Assembly: GCF_013378445.1 (NCBI RefSeq)
Contig: NZ_JABXYK010000005.1
Coordinates: forward strand, 1-64,000
Direction: 5' to 3'
DNA: 64,000 nucleotides
Origin: Mycoplana rhizolycopersici
GTDB taxonomy: Bacteria; Pseudomonadota; Alphaproteobacteria; Rhizobiales; Rhizobiaceae
Numbering within the stretch: the first letter of the stretch is position 1; every line of letters starts with the position of its first letter. Below the pieces are notes generated by a model. The model was given only the letters and a program-made list of their open reading frames with translations, was not told where the DNA came from and made no database searches. A program made the position numbers and the translations under genes. This document shows positions 1 through 8,553 of the stretch, in pieces.

Positions 1-86
1 GTATGCGCAAATCCAGAGATAGAGGTCTCGCCATCACTGCCGGCCTCCTCACCAGCAATGACAGTGAATCACACATCAAAGGCAAA

Positions 87-106
87 CGGAATCCCCACCG
101 ATTCCG
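87..106. repeat. Short palindrome built from two GANTC sites
   Basis: CGGAATC (87-93) and GATTCCG (100-106) form a perfect 7-bp inverted repeat around a 6-nt loop. Each arm holds a GANTC site, the target of the CcrM methylase in alphaproteobacteria, and a third GAATC lies just upstream (66-70). The rest of the first 117 bases shows no convincing gene. Whether this is a dispersed repeat or a regulatory site cannot be told from one copy. Confidence 0.4.
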
Positions 107-117
107 CTTAGCGCTGA

Positions 118-288
118 CAGACTCTAGACAGTGAGGACTTCGCCGCGTTTTCCCGTTGGTTCGAGCAATTGCAGGCGAAGCGATGGGACGAGGCGTTCGA
201 CCGTGACGCCCGCGCGAGCAGGAAGCTGTCTGAGCTTGCCGACGAAGCTTTGGCCGAACATCGCGCCGGCAGTACCAGACAGCTTTGA
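118..288 (+). pseudogene. Truncated antitoxin-like gene (relic)
   Basis: The frame opens after a stop at 115-117 with no start codon and no ribosome binding site. It reads through the motif DFAAFSRWFEQ and ends in LADEALAEHRAGSTRQL before TGA at 286-288. This pattern resembles the small antitoxins that precede HigB/ParE-like toxins in alphaproteobacteria, recognised from memory of the family. The N-terminus appears lost. The stop overlaps a TTG (285-287) that begins the toxin-like remnant, the usual coupled arrangement of such pairs. It is probably non-functional. Confidence 0.5.
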
Positions 289-419
289 CGCACCACGCCA
301 GCGACAGGTTCTGGCGTTCCTACGACACCTTGCCCGCGCACGTGCAAATAGCAGACGGCGATGATCTCGTGAGGTTCTGGATCGGCAGTCACGCCGATTA
401 CTACAAACTTTTGAAGTAG
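285..419 (+). pseudogene. Internally deleted HigB/ParE-like toxin gene (relic)
   Basis: A 44-codon frame runs from TTG (285) to TAG (417-419). Its N-terminal half (THHASDRFWRSYDTLPAHV) and C-terminal half (GDDLVRFWIGSHADYYKLL) match the two ends of a small RelE/ParE-fold toxin of about 85 residues. The central roughly 40 residues, which carry the HPSLHFK-type core and the RVG strand, are absent, so the gene has an in-frame internal deletion. It follows the antitoxin relic with a 4-nt overlap. The assignment rests on pattern recognition and no activity is expected. Confidence 0.5.
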
Positions 420-421
420 CC

Positions 422-2068
422 TCAAGCAATCCGCACGCATGCCATGTCAAGCGGCGCCAGTTCGATCGCACCCTCCGCCAGCCTGCCGCCGAAGCCGGGC
501 ACGGCGACGCTCTCGCCGAGCTTCATCGAGGAGGGCGGCGAGAATTCCGCCTTTTCCCGCGTCAGGTTGAACACGAACAGCAGCATCTCCGCCCCCTTCT
601 CGCGCGTAAAAGCCAGGATATCCTGGTTGGACTTCACGAAGGCCATCTCGCCGTCGAAGAGGGCGGCGTGCGCCTTCCTGAACGCCAGCGTGTCGCGATA
701 GTGGTTCAGCACCGAGCCGGCGACCTTCTCCTGTGCGTCGGCGGCAAGCCGCGCGTGCTCCTCCGGTACCGGCAGCCACGGCCGCCCGGAGCTGAAGCCG
801 GCATGCGGCTCCCCGGCGTTCCAGGGCATCGGCGTGCGGCAACCGTCGCGGCCCTTGAAGGCCGGCCAGAAGCGGATGCCGTAGGGATCGCGCAGGTCTT
901 CGAAGGCGAGCTCTGCCTCGGGCAGGCCCAGTTCCTCGCCCTGGTAGAGGCAGATCGTGCCGCGTAGCGTGGAAAGCAGCGTGATCGCCAGCCGCGCCAC
1001 GCGCTCGCGCTCCTCGGGCGCTTCGACGAAGCGGCTGACATGGCGGACGACGTCGTGATTGGAAAACGCCCAGCACACCCAGCCGTCCGTCACCGCCTTC
1101 TGGAAGCCTTCCACACATTTCCTGATGTAGCCGGCGGAAAAATCCGGACCCAGCAGATCGAAGGTGTAGCACATGTGCAGCTTGTCGCCGCCACTCGTAT
1201 ATTCCGCCACCGTCTTCAGCGACCGCGCGCCGTCGCCGACCTCGCCCACCGTCGTGCGCCCCTCGTAGGTGTCGAGAAGTGCGCGTACCTTCTGAAGAAA
1301 GCCGACGTTTTCAGGCTGCGTCTTGTCGTAACGATGCGCCTGCATGCCGTAGGGATTGACGTCGGGCGCATCGAGGCCGGCCTCGTCCGAATCCGGCTCG
1401 TGCGGCGGGTTATCCCTCAGTTTCGCGTCGTGGAAATAATAGTTCACCGTATCGAGGCGGAAGCCGTCGACGCCACGGTCCAGCCAGAAGCGCATGGTTT
1501 TCAACACCGCCTCCTGGACCTTCGGGTTGTGGAAGTTCAGGTCGGGCTGCGAGGCGAGGAAATTGTGCATGTAGTACTGGCGGCGCACGCCGTCCCATTC
1601 CCAGGCCGGGCCGCCGAACACCGAAAGCCAGTTGTTCGGCGCCGTGCCGTCCTTCTTGGGTTCGGCCCAGACGTACCAGTCCGCCCTGTCGTTGTCGCGG
1701 CTCGACCGGCTCTCCCTGAACCAGGGGTGCTGATCGGAGGTGTGCGAGATCACCTGGTCGATGATGACCTTCATCCCCAGCCGATGCGCCTCGGCCAGCA
1801 TCTCGTCGAAATCGGCGAGCGAGCCGAACATCGGATCGACGTCGCAATAGTCGGAAACGTCGTAGCCCATGTCCGCCATCGGCGACCTGAAATACGGCGA
1901 CAGCCAGATCGCGTCCATCCCGAGCCCTGCGATGTGCCCAAGCCGCCGCTTCACCCCCTGGAGATCGCCGATGCCGTCGCCTGTCGTGTCCTGGTAGGAA
2001 CGGGGGTAAACCTGATAGATCACCGCACCTCGCCACCAGTCGGCGGCCGTCGTCTTCGAAGCGGTCAT
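422..2068 (-). CDS. aglA: Alpha-glucosidase, GH13 family (AglA-like)
   Basis: Cytoplasmic hydrolase of about 548 residues, releasing glucose from alpha-glucosides such as sucrose, maltose or trehalulose. The N-terminus reads WWRGAVIYQVYPRSYQD, typical of GH13 oligosaccharidases. The catalytic set is visible: nucleophile Asp206 in GFRLDTVNYY, acid/base Glu276 in TVGEVGD, and Asp339 in FSNHDVV. The start at 2068 is preceded by GGGGAG; an in-frame ATG at 2206 would add 46 low-complexity residues and lacks support. In Sinorhizobium aglA sits inside an aglEFGAK ABC-transport operon. Here none of the transport genes is adjacent, and the downstream side holds only a toxin-antitoxin relic. Family call is sure, the exact substrate is inferred. 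Confidence 0.88.
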   Translation of the reverse strand: MTASKTTAADWWRGAVIYQVYPRSYQDTTGDGIGDLQGVKRRLGHIAGLGMDAIWLSPYFRSPMADMGYDVSDYCDVDPMFGSLADFDEMLAEAHRLGMKVIIDQVISHTSDQHPWFRESRSSRDNDRADWYVWAEPKKDGTAPNNWLSVFGGPAWEWDGVRRQYYMHNFLASQPDLNFHNPKVQEAVLKTMRFWLDRGVDGFRLDTVNYYFHDAKLRDNPPHEPDSDEAGLDAPDVNPYGMQAHRYDKTQPENVGFLQKVRALLDTYEGRTTVGEVGDGARSLKTVAEYTSGGDKLHMCYTFDLLGPDFSAGYIRKCVEGFQKAVTDGWVCWAFSNHDVVRHVSRFVEAPEERERVARLAITLLSTLRGTICLYQGEELGLPEAELAFEDLRDPYGIRFWPAFKGRDGCRTPMPWNAGEPHAGFSSGRPWLPVPEEHARLAADAQEKVAGSVLNHYRDTLAFRKAHAALFDGEMAFVKSNQDILAFTREKGAEMLLFVFNLTREKAEFSPPSSMKLGESVAVPGFGGRLAEGAIELAPLDMACVRIA

Positions 2069-2389
2069 GCAGGGCTCCCCGGCAATGTTGATCGCCCAAT
2101 GTGTAGCGAGCGGCTTCCGGCACGTAAACAGGCAAACCGTGCTCGAAGCTGCCGAGCAGCACGGCTTGCCGCGGACGTTGACGGCCACGTTGCGGTTGAC
2201 GCCCACCGCTCACGCAAGGATGATGCAACCCGATCGAAGCCGGAGCCTCGTAAGGACGGAGCCGCCATTGCACCGCCCGTATCCGGCCAGGCTTGAGCCG
2301 ACCGGCATCCCGAAGGCCACCCGCGGCCGATCGGATTTCCCGTCGAAATGCAGCAAGACCAGTTGCGGTCAGCCGGAAAGGGCGAGACA
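2069..2389. other. 321-bp divergent intergenic region
   Basis: The region between the divergent aglA and Ldh-family genes must contain both promoters. It holds GGGGAG just before aglA and GGAAAGGGCGAG before the TTG at 2390. I see no convincing RNA gene, strong -35/-10 pair or repeat. An in-frame ATG at 2348 could extend the rightward gene by 14 codons but has no Shine-Dalgarno sequence. Confidence 0.4.
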
Positions 2390-3397
2390 TTGACTGAACC
2401 CACCATCACGCTCACCCTGCAGGAGGTATCGGCGCTCGCAGCGACGGCACTTCTGCGGGCAGGCGCCGGCGAGCCGCTGGCGCGGTCCCTGGCGCGCGCG
2501 GTCACATCTGCCGAAGCGACCGGCAAGAGAGCTCTCGGCCTTGCCCATCTCATCGATTATCTCGACGCCCTCGTCCGTGGCCGCATCGACGGTCATGCCG
2601 AACCGCTGATCACCTCGCCCGTCCCGGCACTGGTGCGCTGCGACTGCCGTGGCGGCATCGCCCAGCTCGGTTTCGACAGCGCCTTCGAGGAACTGGTCAC
2701 GAAGACGCAGACCTTCGGCCTGACGCTCTATACGTCGAAGAACAGCTTCACCACCGGCGAACTCGGCTGGTATGCCGCACGGCTTGCCGATGTCGGTCTC
2801 GTGGCACTTGCCGCCACCAACGGCCCCGCCCTACTCGCCGGCGCCGGCAGCACGAAGCCCGTCTACTGCACCAATCCGCTCGCCTTCGCCGCTCCGCGCG
2901 CCGATGGCCCCCCGCTGGTGATCGATCAGGCATCGAGCGCCACCGCCTTTGTCAAGATCCGCCAGGCGGCAGAACGCGGCGAACCGATCCCGGAAGGCTG
3001 GGCGCTGGACGACGCAGGCCAGCCCACGACGGATGCGAATGCAGCGCTGCGGGGCGCACTGCTCGCCTTCGGCGGCGAGCGCGGCGCCAACATCGCGCTG
3101 ATGGTGGAGGTCCTTTCGGCCGGGTTGTCCGGCGCCAACTGGTCGCTAGACGCCCCGGACTTCCAGTCAGGCGATCAATCGCCGGGGGCGGGCCTGTTCG
3201 TTCTCGCCATCGCGCCCCAGTTCCTTGCGCACGATTTCGAAACGCGGCTCGCCCGGCAGCTGGAGCGCCTCGCCAGCGAATTCGGCGTGCATGTTCCAGG
3301 CGAAGCGCGTGCACGCGCACGCTGGCATTCCGGCACCGCCGGTATCACCTTGCCGCAGCCCCTCTTTGACAGTATCTCCTCGTTCCGACGCAGCTAG
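2390..3397 (+). CDS. Ldh2/malate-L-lactate dehydrogenase family oxidoreductase
   Basis: Protein of about 335 residues of the NAD(P)-dependent Ldh2 family (malate, L-sulfolactate, ureidoglycolate and piperideine-carboxylate reductases). Family marks include an N-terminal helical region, LGLAHLIDYLD, the segment LVALAATNGPALLAGAG, and NPLAFAAP. The TTG start at 2390 has GGAAAGGGCGAG upstream; ATG at 2348 is the alternative. The family's catalytic His normally lies in an NSHHFGAAGYYA-like motif. Here the aligned stretch is NSFTTGELGWYA (Phe120-Thr121), so that His is missing. This may mark a subfamily with a different reaction. It is followed by kdgK in the same direction 119 bp on, suggesting sugar-acid metabolism, but the substrate is unknown. 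Confidence 0.7.
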   Translation: MTEPTITLTLQEVSALAATALLRAGAGEPLARSLARAVTSAEATGKRALGLAHLIDYLDALVRGRIDGHAEPLITSPVPALVRCDCRGGIAQLGFDSAFEELVTKTQTFGLTLYTSKNSFTTGELGWYAARLADVGLVALAATNGPALLAGAGSTKPVYCTNPLAFAAPRADGPPLVIDQASSATAFVKIRQAAERGEPIPEGWALDDAGQPTTDANAALRGALLAFGGERGANIALMVEVLSAGLSGANWSLDAPDFQSGDQSPGAGLFVLAIAPQFLAHDFETRLARQLERLASEFGVHVPGEARARARWHSGTAGITLPQPLFDSISSFRRS

Positions 3398-3400
3398 AGC

Positions 3401-3420
3401 AGATCCGGTGAGATCCGGTT
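3401..3420. repeat. Tandem 10-bp direct repeat
   Basis: AGATCCGGTG and AGATCCGGTT stand head to tail between the Ldh-family gene and kdgK, nine of ten positions identical. A one-turn-of-helix period would suit a protein-binding site, but a chance or intergenic-element origin is equally possible. Confidence 0.35.
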
Positions 3421-3516
3421 CACCAAATTTGCGCCAGGGTATTGATATGACCGCAGTATCCGACGCCGAAGCGATGCTGCTTCGGCCTCGGATAATGCCA
3501 TAGGGAGGCGGGAACG

Positions 3517-4434
3517 ATGGCAGGGAAACTGCTCGCAATCGGCGAGTGCATGGTCGAGCTGATGCAGGCGGATGGCGGCCTGATGCGAAAGAGCTTCGCC
3601 GGCGACACCTTCAACGCCGCCTACTACGCCCGCCTCTTCCTGCCGGCTGACTGGAGCGTCGACTACTTCACCGCCGTCGGCCGCGACATGATCTCCGACG
3701 AAATGCTGGCCTTCATGGAAGGACACGGCGTCGGCACCGGCCAGATCGCGCGCATCGAGGGCCGCGCTCCCGGGCTCTACATGATCCACCTCAACGACGG
3801 CGAGCGCAGTTTCTCCTACTGGCGTTCCGTCTCCGCCGCAAAACTGCTGGCGCGCGATGCCAATCGCCTGCGCAAGGCGATCGAAGCCTCCGACGTCATC
3901 GTCTTTTCCGGCATTACCCTGGCGATCCTTCCGCCCGAGGACGTGGACACGCTTCTCGCCGAGCTTCGGCGCGCCAAGGCGGCCGGCAAGCTGGTCGCCT
4001 TCGATCCCAACATCCGCCCGCGGCTATGGGATGATGCCGGACGCATGCGCGATACGATCACCGACGGCGCCCGGGCAGCAACCCTCGTCATGCCGAGCTT
4101 CGACGACGAAGCCACCCATTTCGGCGACGCTTCCATCAAGGCCACGATCGATCGCTACCGCGCGCTCAGCGTCGGCGACCTCGTGGTCAAGGATGGCGCC
4201 GAGGGTGCCACGCTCGCTTTCGGAGAAGACATCACGCACGTGCCCTCCGCCCGTGTCGAGCGCATCGTCGATACCACGAGCGCCGGCGACAGTTTCAACG
4301 GCGGCTTCCTCGCCCGCTACGTCGCAACCGGCGATGCACCCGCCTCCGCGCGCTTCGCCGCCGACCTCGCCGCCGCCGTCATCCAGCACCATGGCGCGCT
4401 GGTCGCTGGCGACAAGCTGCCGAAAGCCGAGTGA
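3517..4434 (+). CDS. kdgK: 2-keto-3-deoxygluconate kinase-like PfkB sugar kinase
   Basis: Cytosolic kinase of 305 residues that phosphorylates 2-dehydro-3-deoxy-D-gluconate to KDPG for the Entner-Doudoroff route. The PfkB signature DTTSAGDSFNGGFL is present with catalytic base Asp258, and GECMVEL at the N-terminus is typical of KdgK. FDPNIRPRLW is the conserved central motif. Start ATG 3517 is preceded by GGGAGGCGGGAACG. It follows the Ldh-family gene in the same direction and may be cotranscribed. A VapC-like relic begins right at its stop codon. Another 2-keto-sugar acid could be the substrate. Confidence 0.88.
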   Translation: MAGKLLAIGECMVELMQADGGLMRKSFAGDTFNAAYYARLFLPADWSVDYFTAVGRDMISDEMLAFMEGHGVGTGQIARIEGRAPGLYMIHLNDGERSFSYWRSVSAAKLLARDANRLRKAIEASDVIVFSGITLAILPPEDVDTLLAELRRAKAAGKLVAFDPNIRPRLWDDAGRMRDTITDGARAATLVMPSFDDEATHFGDASIKATIDRYRALSVGDLVVKDGAEGATLAFGEDITHVPSARVERIVDTTSAGDSFNGGFLARYVATGDAPASARFAADLAAAVIQHHGALVAGDKLPKAE

Positions 4435-4435
4435 G

Positions 4436-4525
4436 GCATCACGAGAGGTGCTCATCGCACAAGCCCTCTCCAAAGCGATGATGCTTGTCACCAAGGACAG
4501 GAAGGTCTCCGCCTTCCTGCCGTAA
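4436..4525 (+). pseudogene. C-terminal relic of a VapC/PIN-domain toxin
   Basis: Directly behind the kdgK stop the plus strand encodes REVLIAQALSKAMMLVTKDR followed by KVSAFLP and TAA (4523-4525). This matches the C-terminal helix-strand of PIN-domain toxins (pattern DRLLIAQAL...LVTxD). The catalytic acidic residues of the N-terminal part are absent and no start codon or antitoxin is present. I read it as the tail of a toxin gene left by a deletion that ended at kdgK. Confidence 0.5.
4498..4519. terminator. Hairpin between convergent kdgK and der
   Basis: CAGGAAGG and CCTTCCTG form a perfect 8-bp stem with loop TCTCCG. It lies between the convergent kdgK and der genes and could end either transcript, but no T-run follows on either strand. 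It lies inside the VapC-like relic, so it may be coincidental. Confidence 0.35.
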
Positions 4526-4545
4526 CCGGCGCTCTGGTGGATGCG

Positions 4546-5979
4546 TCAGCGCTTCTTCTTCGCCTTGTTGGCGTAGGGGTTTTCCGACGCCTTGAAATGG
4601 ATGCGGATCGGCACGCCCGGCAGGTCGAAATCGTTGCGCAGACCGTTCGTGAGGTAGCGCACGTAGGATTCCGGCAGCGCCTCGGGACGCGTGCAGGAGA
4701 TCATGAAGCCCGGCGGACGGGCCTTCACCTGCGTCATGTACTTCAGCTTCAACCGGCGGCCGGAGACGGCCGGTGGCGGATGCTGGACCTGCTGCGCATC
4801 CAGCCAACGGTTCAACCGGGCGGTCGATATGCGGCGGTTCCAGACACGATCGGTGTCGATGATAGACTGCATCAGCTTGTCGAGCCCGCGGCCGGTCTGG
4901 CCGGAGATCGGCACGGCGCGGATGCCGCGCGCCTGCGGCAGGAGCCGGTCGGTCTTCTCGCGCAGGTCGGCGAGAACGGCCTGCGGGTCCTCGATCAGGT
5001 CCCATTTGTTGAAGGCGAGCACGGCCGCCCTGCCCTCGCGCAGCACCAGATCGACGATCTGCAGGTCCTGCTTCTCGAACGGGATGGTCGCGTCGAAGAC
5101 GATGACGACCGTCTCGGCGAAACGGATCGCACGCAGGCCGTCGGCGACCGAGAGCTTCTCCAGCTTCTCCTGCACCCTGGCCTTGCGGCGCATGCCGGCG
5201 GTGTCGAACATCTTGATGGTGCGGCCGCGCCATTCCCACTCGACCGAGATGCTGTCGCGGGTAATGCCGGCTTCAGGCCCGGTCAGGAGCCTGTCCTCGC
5301 CGAGGAAGCGATTGATCAGCGTCGATTTTCCCGCATTCGGGCGACCGACGATCGCCACGCGCAGCGGCTTGGTCTCGTCATATTCCGGTTCGTAGTCGTC
5401 GTCCTTTTCCAGGCCCTCGGCAGCAGCTTCCGCACGCAGGTCGACATCGGTGACGGCCTCGTCTTCCTCGGGGAAGGCGCGCTCCTCGCCGATCGCAGCG
5501 ACGATGGCGTCGCGCAGGTCGAGCATACCCTGGCCGTGCTCGGCCGAGATCGGCGTCGGTTCGCCGAGACCGAGCGTGAAGGCATCATAGAAACCGCCAT
5601 CGGAGCCGCGGGCTTCCGACTTGTTGGCGACGAGCACGACCGGCTTGCCCTTGCGGCGCAGCATGTCGGCAAGTGCCGTATCGACAGGGGTCAGGCCCAT
5701 CTTGGCATCGACGACGAACAGCGACAGGTCTGCCTCCTCGATCGCCGCTTCCGTCTGGGCGCGCATGCGGCCCTGCAGCGTCTCGGGTGCCGCCTCTTCG
5801 AGACCGGCCGTATCGATGATTTGGAATTTCAGGTCGATCAGACGGGCCTCGCCGGGCCGGCGGTCGCGGGTCACGCCAGGGGTGTCGTCCACCAGCGCAA
5901 GCTTCTTGCCCACCAGCCGGTTGAACAGGGTGGACTTTCCGACATTGGGGCGCCCGACGATGGCGACGGTGAAGCTCAT
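4546..5979 (-). CDS. der: Ribosome-assembly GTPase Der (EngA)
   Basis: Essential double-Era-domain GTPase needed for 50S subunit maturation, 477 residues. The first G domain has GRPNVGKST (Lys15) and DTPG; the second has GRPNAGKST (Lys218) and DTAGMRRK; a KH-like C-terminal domain and a lysine-rich tail (NKAKKKR) follow. An acidic linker of about 40 residues ([10 protein letters not shown] to YEPEYDE) separates the two G domains. The start ATG 5979 is followed by [11 protein letters not shown] as in other alphaproteobacterial Der. The TPR-like gene lies 43 bp upstream in the same direction; this pairing is common in Rhizobiales. Confidence 0.97.
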   Translation of the reverse strand: MSFTVAIVGRPNVGKSTLFNRLVGKKLALVDDTPGVTRDRRPGEARLIDLKFQIIDTAGLEEAAPETLQGRMRAQTEAAIEEADLSLFVVDAKMGLTPVDTALADMLRRKGKPVVLVANKSEARGSDGGFYDAFTLGLGEPTPISAEHGQGMLDLRDAIVAAIGEERAFPEEDEAVTDVDLRAEAAAEGLEKDDDYEPEYDETKPLRVAIVGRPNAGKSTLINRFLGEDRLLTGPEAGITRDSISVEWEWRGRTIKMFDTAGMRRKARVQEKLEKLSVADGLRAIRFAETVVIVFDATIPFEKQDLQIVDLVLREGRAAVLAFNKWDLIEDPQAVLADLREKTDRLLPQARGIRAVPISGQTGRGLDKLMQSIIDTDRVWNRRISTARLNRWLDAQQVQHPPPAVSGRRLKLKYMTQVKARPPGFMISCTRPEALPESYVRYLTNGLRNDFDLPGVPIRIHFKASENPYANKAKKKR

Positions 5980-6022
5980 GGGGACGTTCCGTTCAGGTTG
6001 AGCCGCGTTGGATCGCGCGGCG

Positions 6023-6694
6023 TCAGGAGGTCTTGCCGCTGGCGGTGATCAGGTCCAGCATCATCTGGGCGCGGTTGGCGACGTTGCGCGGGCTTTCGCC
6101 ATCGTTGACGACCTGCTCGAACCATTCCTTCGCGCGGGTGAAATCGCCGTGCTTGTAGGCCGAAAGGCCGAGCACTTCGCGCGCCGAATGGCGCATCGGG
6201 CTGGTCGCATTGGTCAGTTGCTCGGCTTCCGCTGCAACTTCTTCATAGGAGCCGGTATCGACGAGCAGATAGGCGGCACGCAGGCGGGCCGCATCGCGCA
6301 GCGCCTGCGGCACCGAACCATCCTTGGCGATCGCCGTGAAGGCCGCGATCGCGCCCGGCACGTCGCCGCCTTCCGCCAGAAGCGAGGCCGAGCGGATGCG
6401 CGCCAAAACCGGATAGGAACCAAAGCCTTCCTTTTCCACCGCAGCGAGTTCCTTCTGGCCCGCCTCGCGGTCGCCCTCGCGGATCTGCGTCAGCGCCGAC
6501 AGGAACTTGTCGCCGGCCGTGGACGATTCTCTCTCCCGCCAGAATTCATAGCCGACCTTGCCGATCGTACCGAGGACGACGAGGACCGCAGCGCCGATCA
6601 GCACGCGACCGAACCGGCGCCAGATGGAACGCATGCGTTCGGAACGCAGTTCCTCGTTGACTTCGCGAATAAAGCTGTCGTCCTGGTTTACCAT
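6023..6694 (-). CDS. Membrane-anchored TPR-like protein (YfgM-type domain)
   Basis: About 223 residues: a cytoplasmic N-terminus ([15 protein letters not shown]), one transmembrane segment near residues 28-48 ([21 protein letters not shown]), then a helical tetratricopeptide-like domain ending in [11 protein letters not shown]. It resembles the YfgM/TOM20-like domain proteins that work with outer-membrane or periplasmic chaperone functions. The start is taken at Met 6694 by family resemblance; an ATG at 6712 adds six residues. It lies just upstream of der and probably shares its transcript. The exact role is unknown. Confidence 0.75.
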   Translation of the reverse strand: MVNQDDSFIREVNEELRSERMRSIWRRFGRVLIGAAVLVVLGTIGKVGYEFWRERESSTAGDKFLSALTQIREGDREAGQKELAAVEKEGFGSYPVLARIRSASLLAEGGDVPGAIAAFTAIAKDGSVPQALRDAARLRAAYLLVDTGSYEEVAAEAEQLTNATSPMRHSAREVLGLSAYKHGDFTRAKEWFEQVVNDGESPRNVANRAQMMLDLITASGKTS

Positions 6695-6800
6695 TCGTGG
6701 TCCGGCTTTCACTCAGATGATAGGTTTTCCGCGCTTCTACCCGATTTTTGCCCCGTTGTAAGGGGGCAGCGCGAAATCCCGCCCTATGCGCGGCTCACGA

Positions 6801-7385
6801 TCAGGGGAGCACGCGAATGCCGATCACCCATTCATGCAGTTTCCACACGATCACGGCATAGAGCAGAGCGCCGACGATCACCGAAATGACGTCGTATCTG
6901 GCGGAGACGAACACCGGCAACGTCGCCTCTCCAGACGCGATCCGCTTCTTCAGCGAAATGCGCAGGATCACCGCCCAGGCAAGTATCGTCGCGAACAGCA
7001 GTACGGAATAGCTCTCGCCATTGGCAAGCAGGTGCGAGAATGCCCACAGCTTGATCGCGCCGAGCGCCGGGAACTTCAGTTTCGCTCGGATATATCCGGC
7101 CGGCATGAAGGCCGACACGAGACAGATCGAGGCGATCAGCATCAGCGTCAGCGCGATGTGAGCCATGAAGACCGGCGGGTAGTAGAGCATTTCACCACCG
7201 CTATCGCGCGCCAGCACGAAGCCATAGGCCATCATGAACAGGCTGATCAGCGAGACGATGCCGTGAAGCGCCATGAAGGCCGGCTTGCCGAACCGCGCGA
7301 TCAGGCCTGCGCGAAGCCCGGGCGCGAAGGGGCGAACCAGGTGGGTGGCAATGAAGAGGATTATCCCGGCAACCAGCAAAGCCAT
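6801..7385 (-). CDS. nnrU: NnrU family membrane protein
   Basis: Integral inner-membrane protein of 194 residues with about six hydrophobic helices. The start MALLVAGIILFIATHLVRPF is characteristic of NnrU, and ATG 7385 is preceded by AAAGG. NnrU is associated with nitric-oxide metabolism in denitrifiers but is also widespread in non-denitrifying rhizobia, and its biochemical role is not settled. No nir, nor or nos genes are nearby, so no denitrification role can be inferred from context. Family assignment is firm. Confidence 0.85.
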   Translation of the reverse strand: MALLVAGIILFIATHLVRPFAPGLRAGLIARFGKPAFMALHGIVSLISLFMMAYGFVLARDSGGEMLYYPPVFMAHIALTLMLIASICLVSAFMPAGYIRAKLKFPALGAIKLWAFSHLLANGESYSVLLFATILAWAVILRISLKKRIASGEATLPVFVSARYDVISVIVGALLYAVIVWKLHEWVIGIRVLP

Positions 7386-7525
7386 TGAATTGCGCCTTTC
7401 GTGAATGAAATCCGGTGTGCGACCGTCGTCATGGGATAGCGCTACCCACTGCCAATTTCCAGCGCGATCACGGCTTTGCCGCATTCTCGAACGATGAAGC
7501 CCCCTTGCAAATTGTCGCGGTAGCC

Positions 7526-8530
7526 ATGTTTCGATCAAGTCTTTCGACCCTTTTTGCCTTTACCCTTGCCGGTTGTCCGCTTTCGGCCCACGCCCAGGAT
7601 CAGGCTCCGGAGAAGCCGAAGCAGCTCGTCATCGTCTCTTTCGACGGCGCGCACGACAACCGGCTCTGGGAAAAAAGCCGCGACATGGCGAAGCGCACCG
7701 GCGCCCATTTCACCTACTTTCTCTCCTGCACGTTCCTGATGACGAAGGAAGACCGGAAGAGCTACCAGGCGCCCCATGAAAAGCGCGGCAAGTCCAATGT
7801 CGGTTTCGCACCCGACGACGCCGACGTGATCAAGCGGCTGGACGAGATCTGGCTCGCCCGCAGTGAAGGCCATGACATCGGCAGCCATGCCTGCGGCCAT
7901 TTCGATGGCGCGAAATGGAACGTGGACGACTGGAAGCAGGAGTTCGATTTCTTTCGCAACACGCTCCGCGAGGCCTGGGTCAATGCCGGCGTGCCCGAGC
8001 GCGAGCCAGTGGAATGGCGTGACTTCGTCGACAAGGACATCATCGGCTTCCGCGCCCCCTATCTCTCCACCAGCCCCTCTCTGGTCAAGGCGCTGCGCGA
8101 ATTTGGCTTTCGCTACGATGCAAGCCAGGTCTCGAAGGGTCCGGCCCTGCCCCGCGCCGCCGACTACGGCCTCGTGCACTTCGCCCTGCCGCTGATCCCC
8201 GAGGGACCGTCGGCAAAGCCGGTGATCGGGATGGACTACAACCTCTTCGTCCGCCATTCGCTCGGCATCGAGGACAAGAAGCACAGCGCCACATACGAGG
8301 AACGCACGCTCGCCGCCTACCGCGCTGCCTTCGAAAGGCAATATGAAGGCGACCGCATCCCGCTGCAGCTCGGCTTTCATTTCGTGGAGATGAACGGCGG
8401 CGCCTATTGGCGCGCGCTCGACCGCTTCCTCACCGAGGTCTGCGCCAAGCCGGACGTCGCCTGCGTCAGCCATCGCGAGGCGATGGATATCGTGGCCAGG
8501 GAGAAGAAGGCGGCCGGGGCCGCCCTCTGA
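7526..8530 (+). CDS. Secreted polysaccharide deacetylase family protein
   Basis: About 334 residues with a signal peptide (MFRSSLSTLFAFTLAGCPLSAHA, cleavage near residue 24). The mature protein has NodB-fold signs: Asp40 in SFDGAHD, the His-rich motif GSHACGHFDGAKW, GFRAPYLSTS, and the C-terminal segment LQLGFHFVEMNGG. It should act in the periplasm or outside on N- or O-acetylated glycans. The start at 7526 is chosen because it begins the signal peptide; ATG 7415 adds 37 unlikely residues. It stands alone between divergent nnrU and convergent bacA. The substrate is unknown. Confidence 0.82.
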   Translation: MFRSSLSTLFAFTLAGCPLSAHAQDQAPEKPKQLVIVSFDGAHDNRLWEKSRDMAKRTGAHFTYFLSCTFLMTKEDRKSYQAPHEKRGKSNVGFAPDDADVIKRLDEIWLARSEGHDIGSHACGHFDGAKWNVDDWKQEFDFFRNTLREAWVNAGVPEREPVEWRDFVDKDIIGFRAPYLSTSPSLVKALREFGFRYDASQVSKGPALPRAADYGLVHFALPLIPEGPSAKPVIGMDYNLFVRHSLGIEDKKHSATYEERTLAAYRAAFERQYEGDRIPLQLGFHFVEMNGGAYWRALDRFLTEVCAKPDVACVSHREAMDIVAREKKAAGAAL

Positions 8531-8553
8531 CTGCGTTCAGACCGGTCAGACGA

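Noticed and set aside
4-135. Possible 43-residue open frame at the left end
   Set aside because: No ribosome site, no recognisable motif, and it overlaps the GANTC palindrome and the toxin-antitoxin relic.
422-2206. Longer aglA start at 2206
   Set aside because: The added 46 residues have no GH13 similarity, and GGGGAG stands before the ATG at 2068.
4537-6048. Long plus-strand open frame opposite der
   Set aside because: It is the mirror of Der, with shadow composition only.
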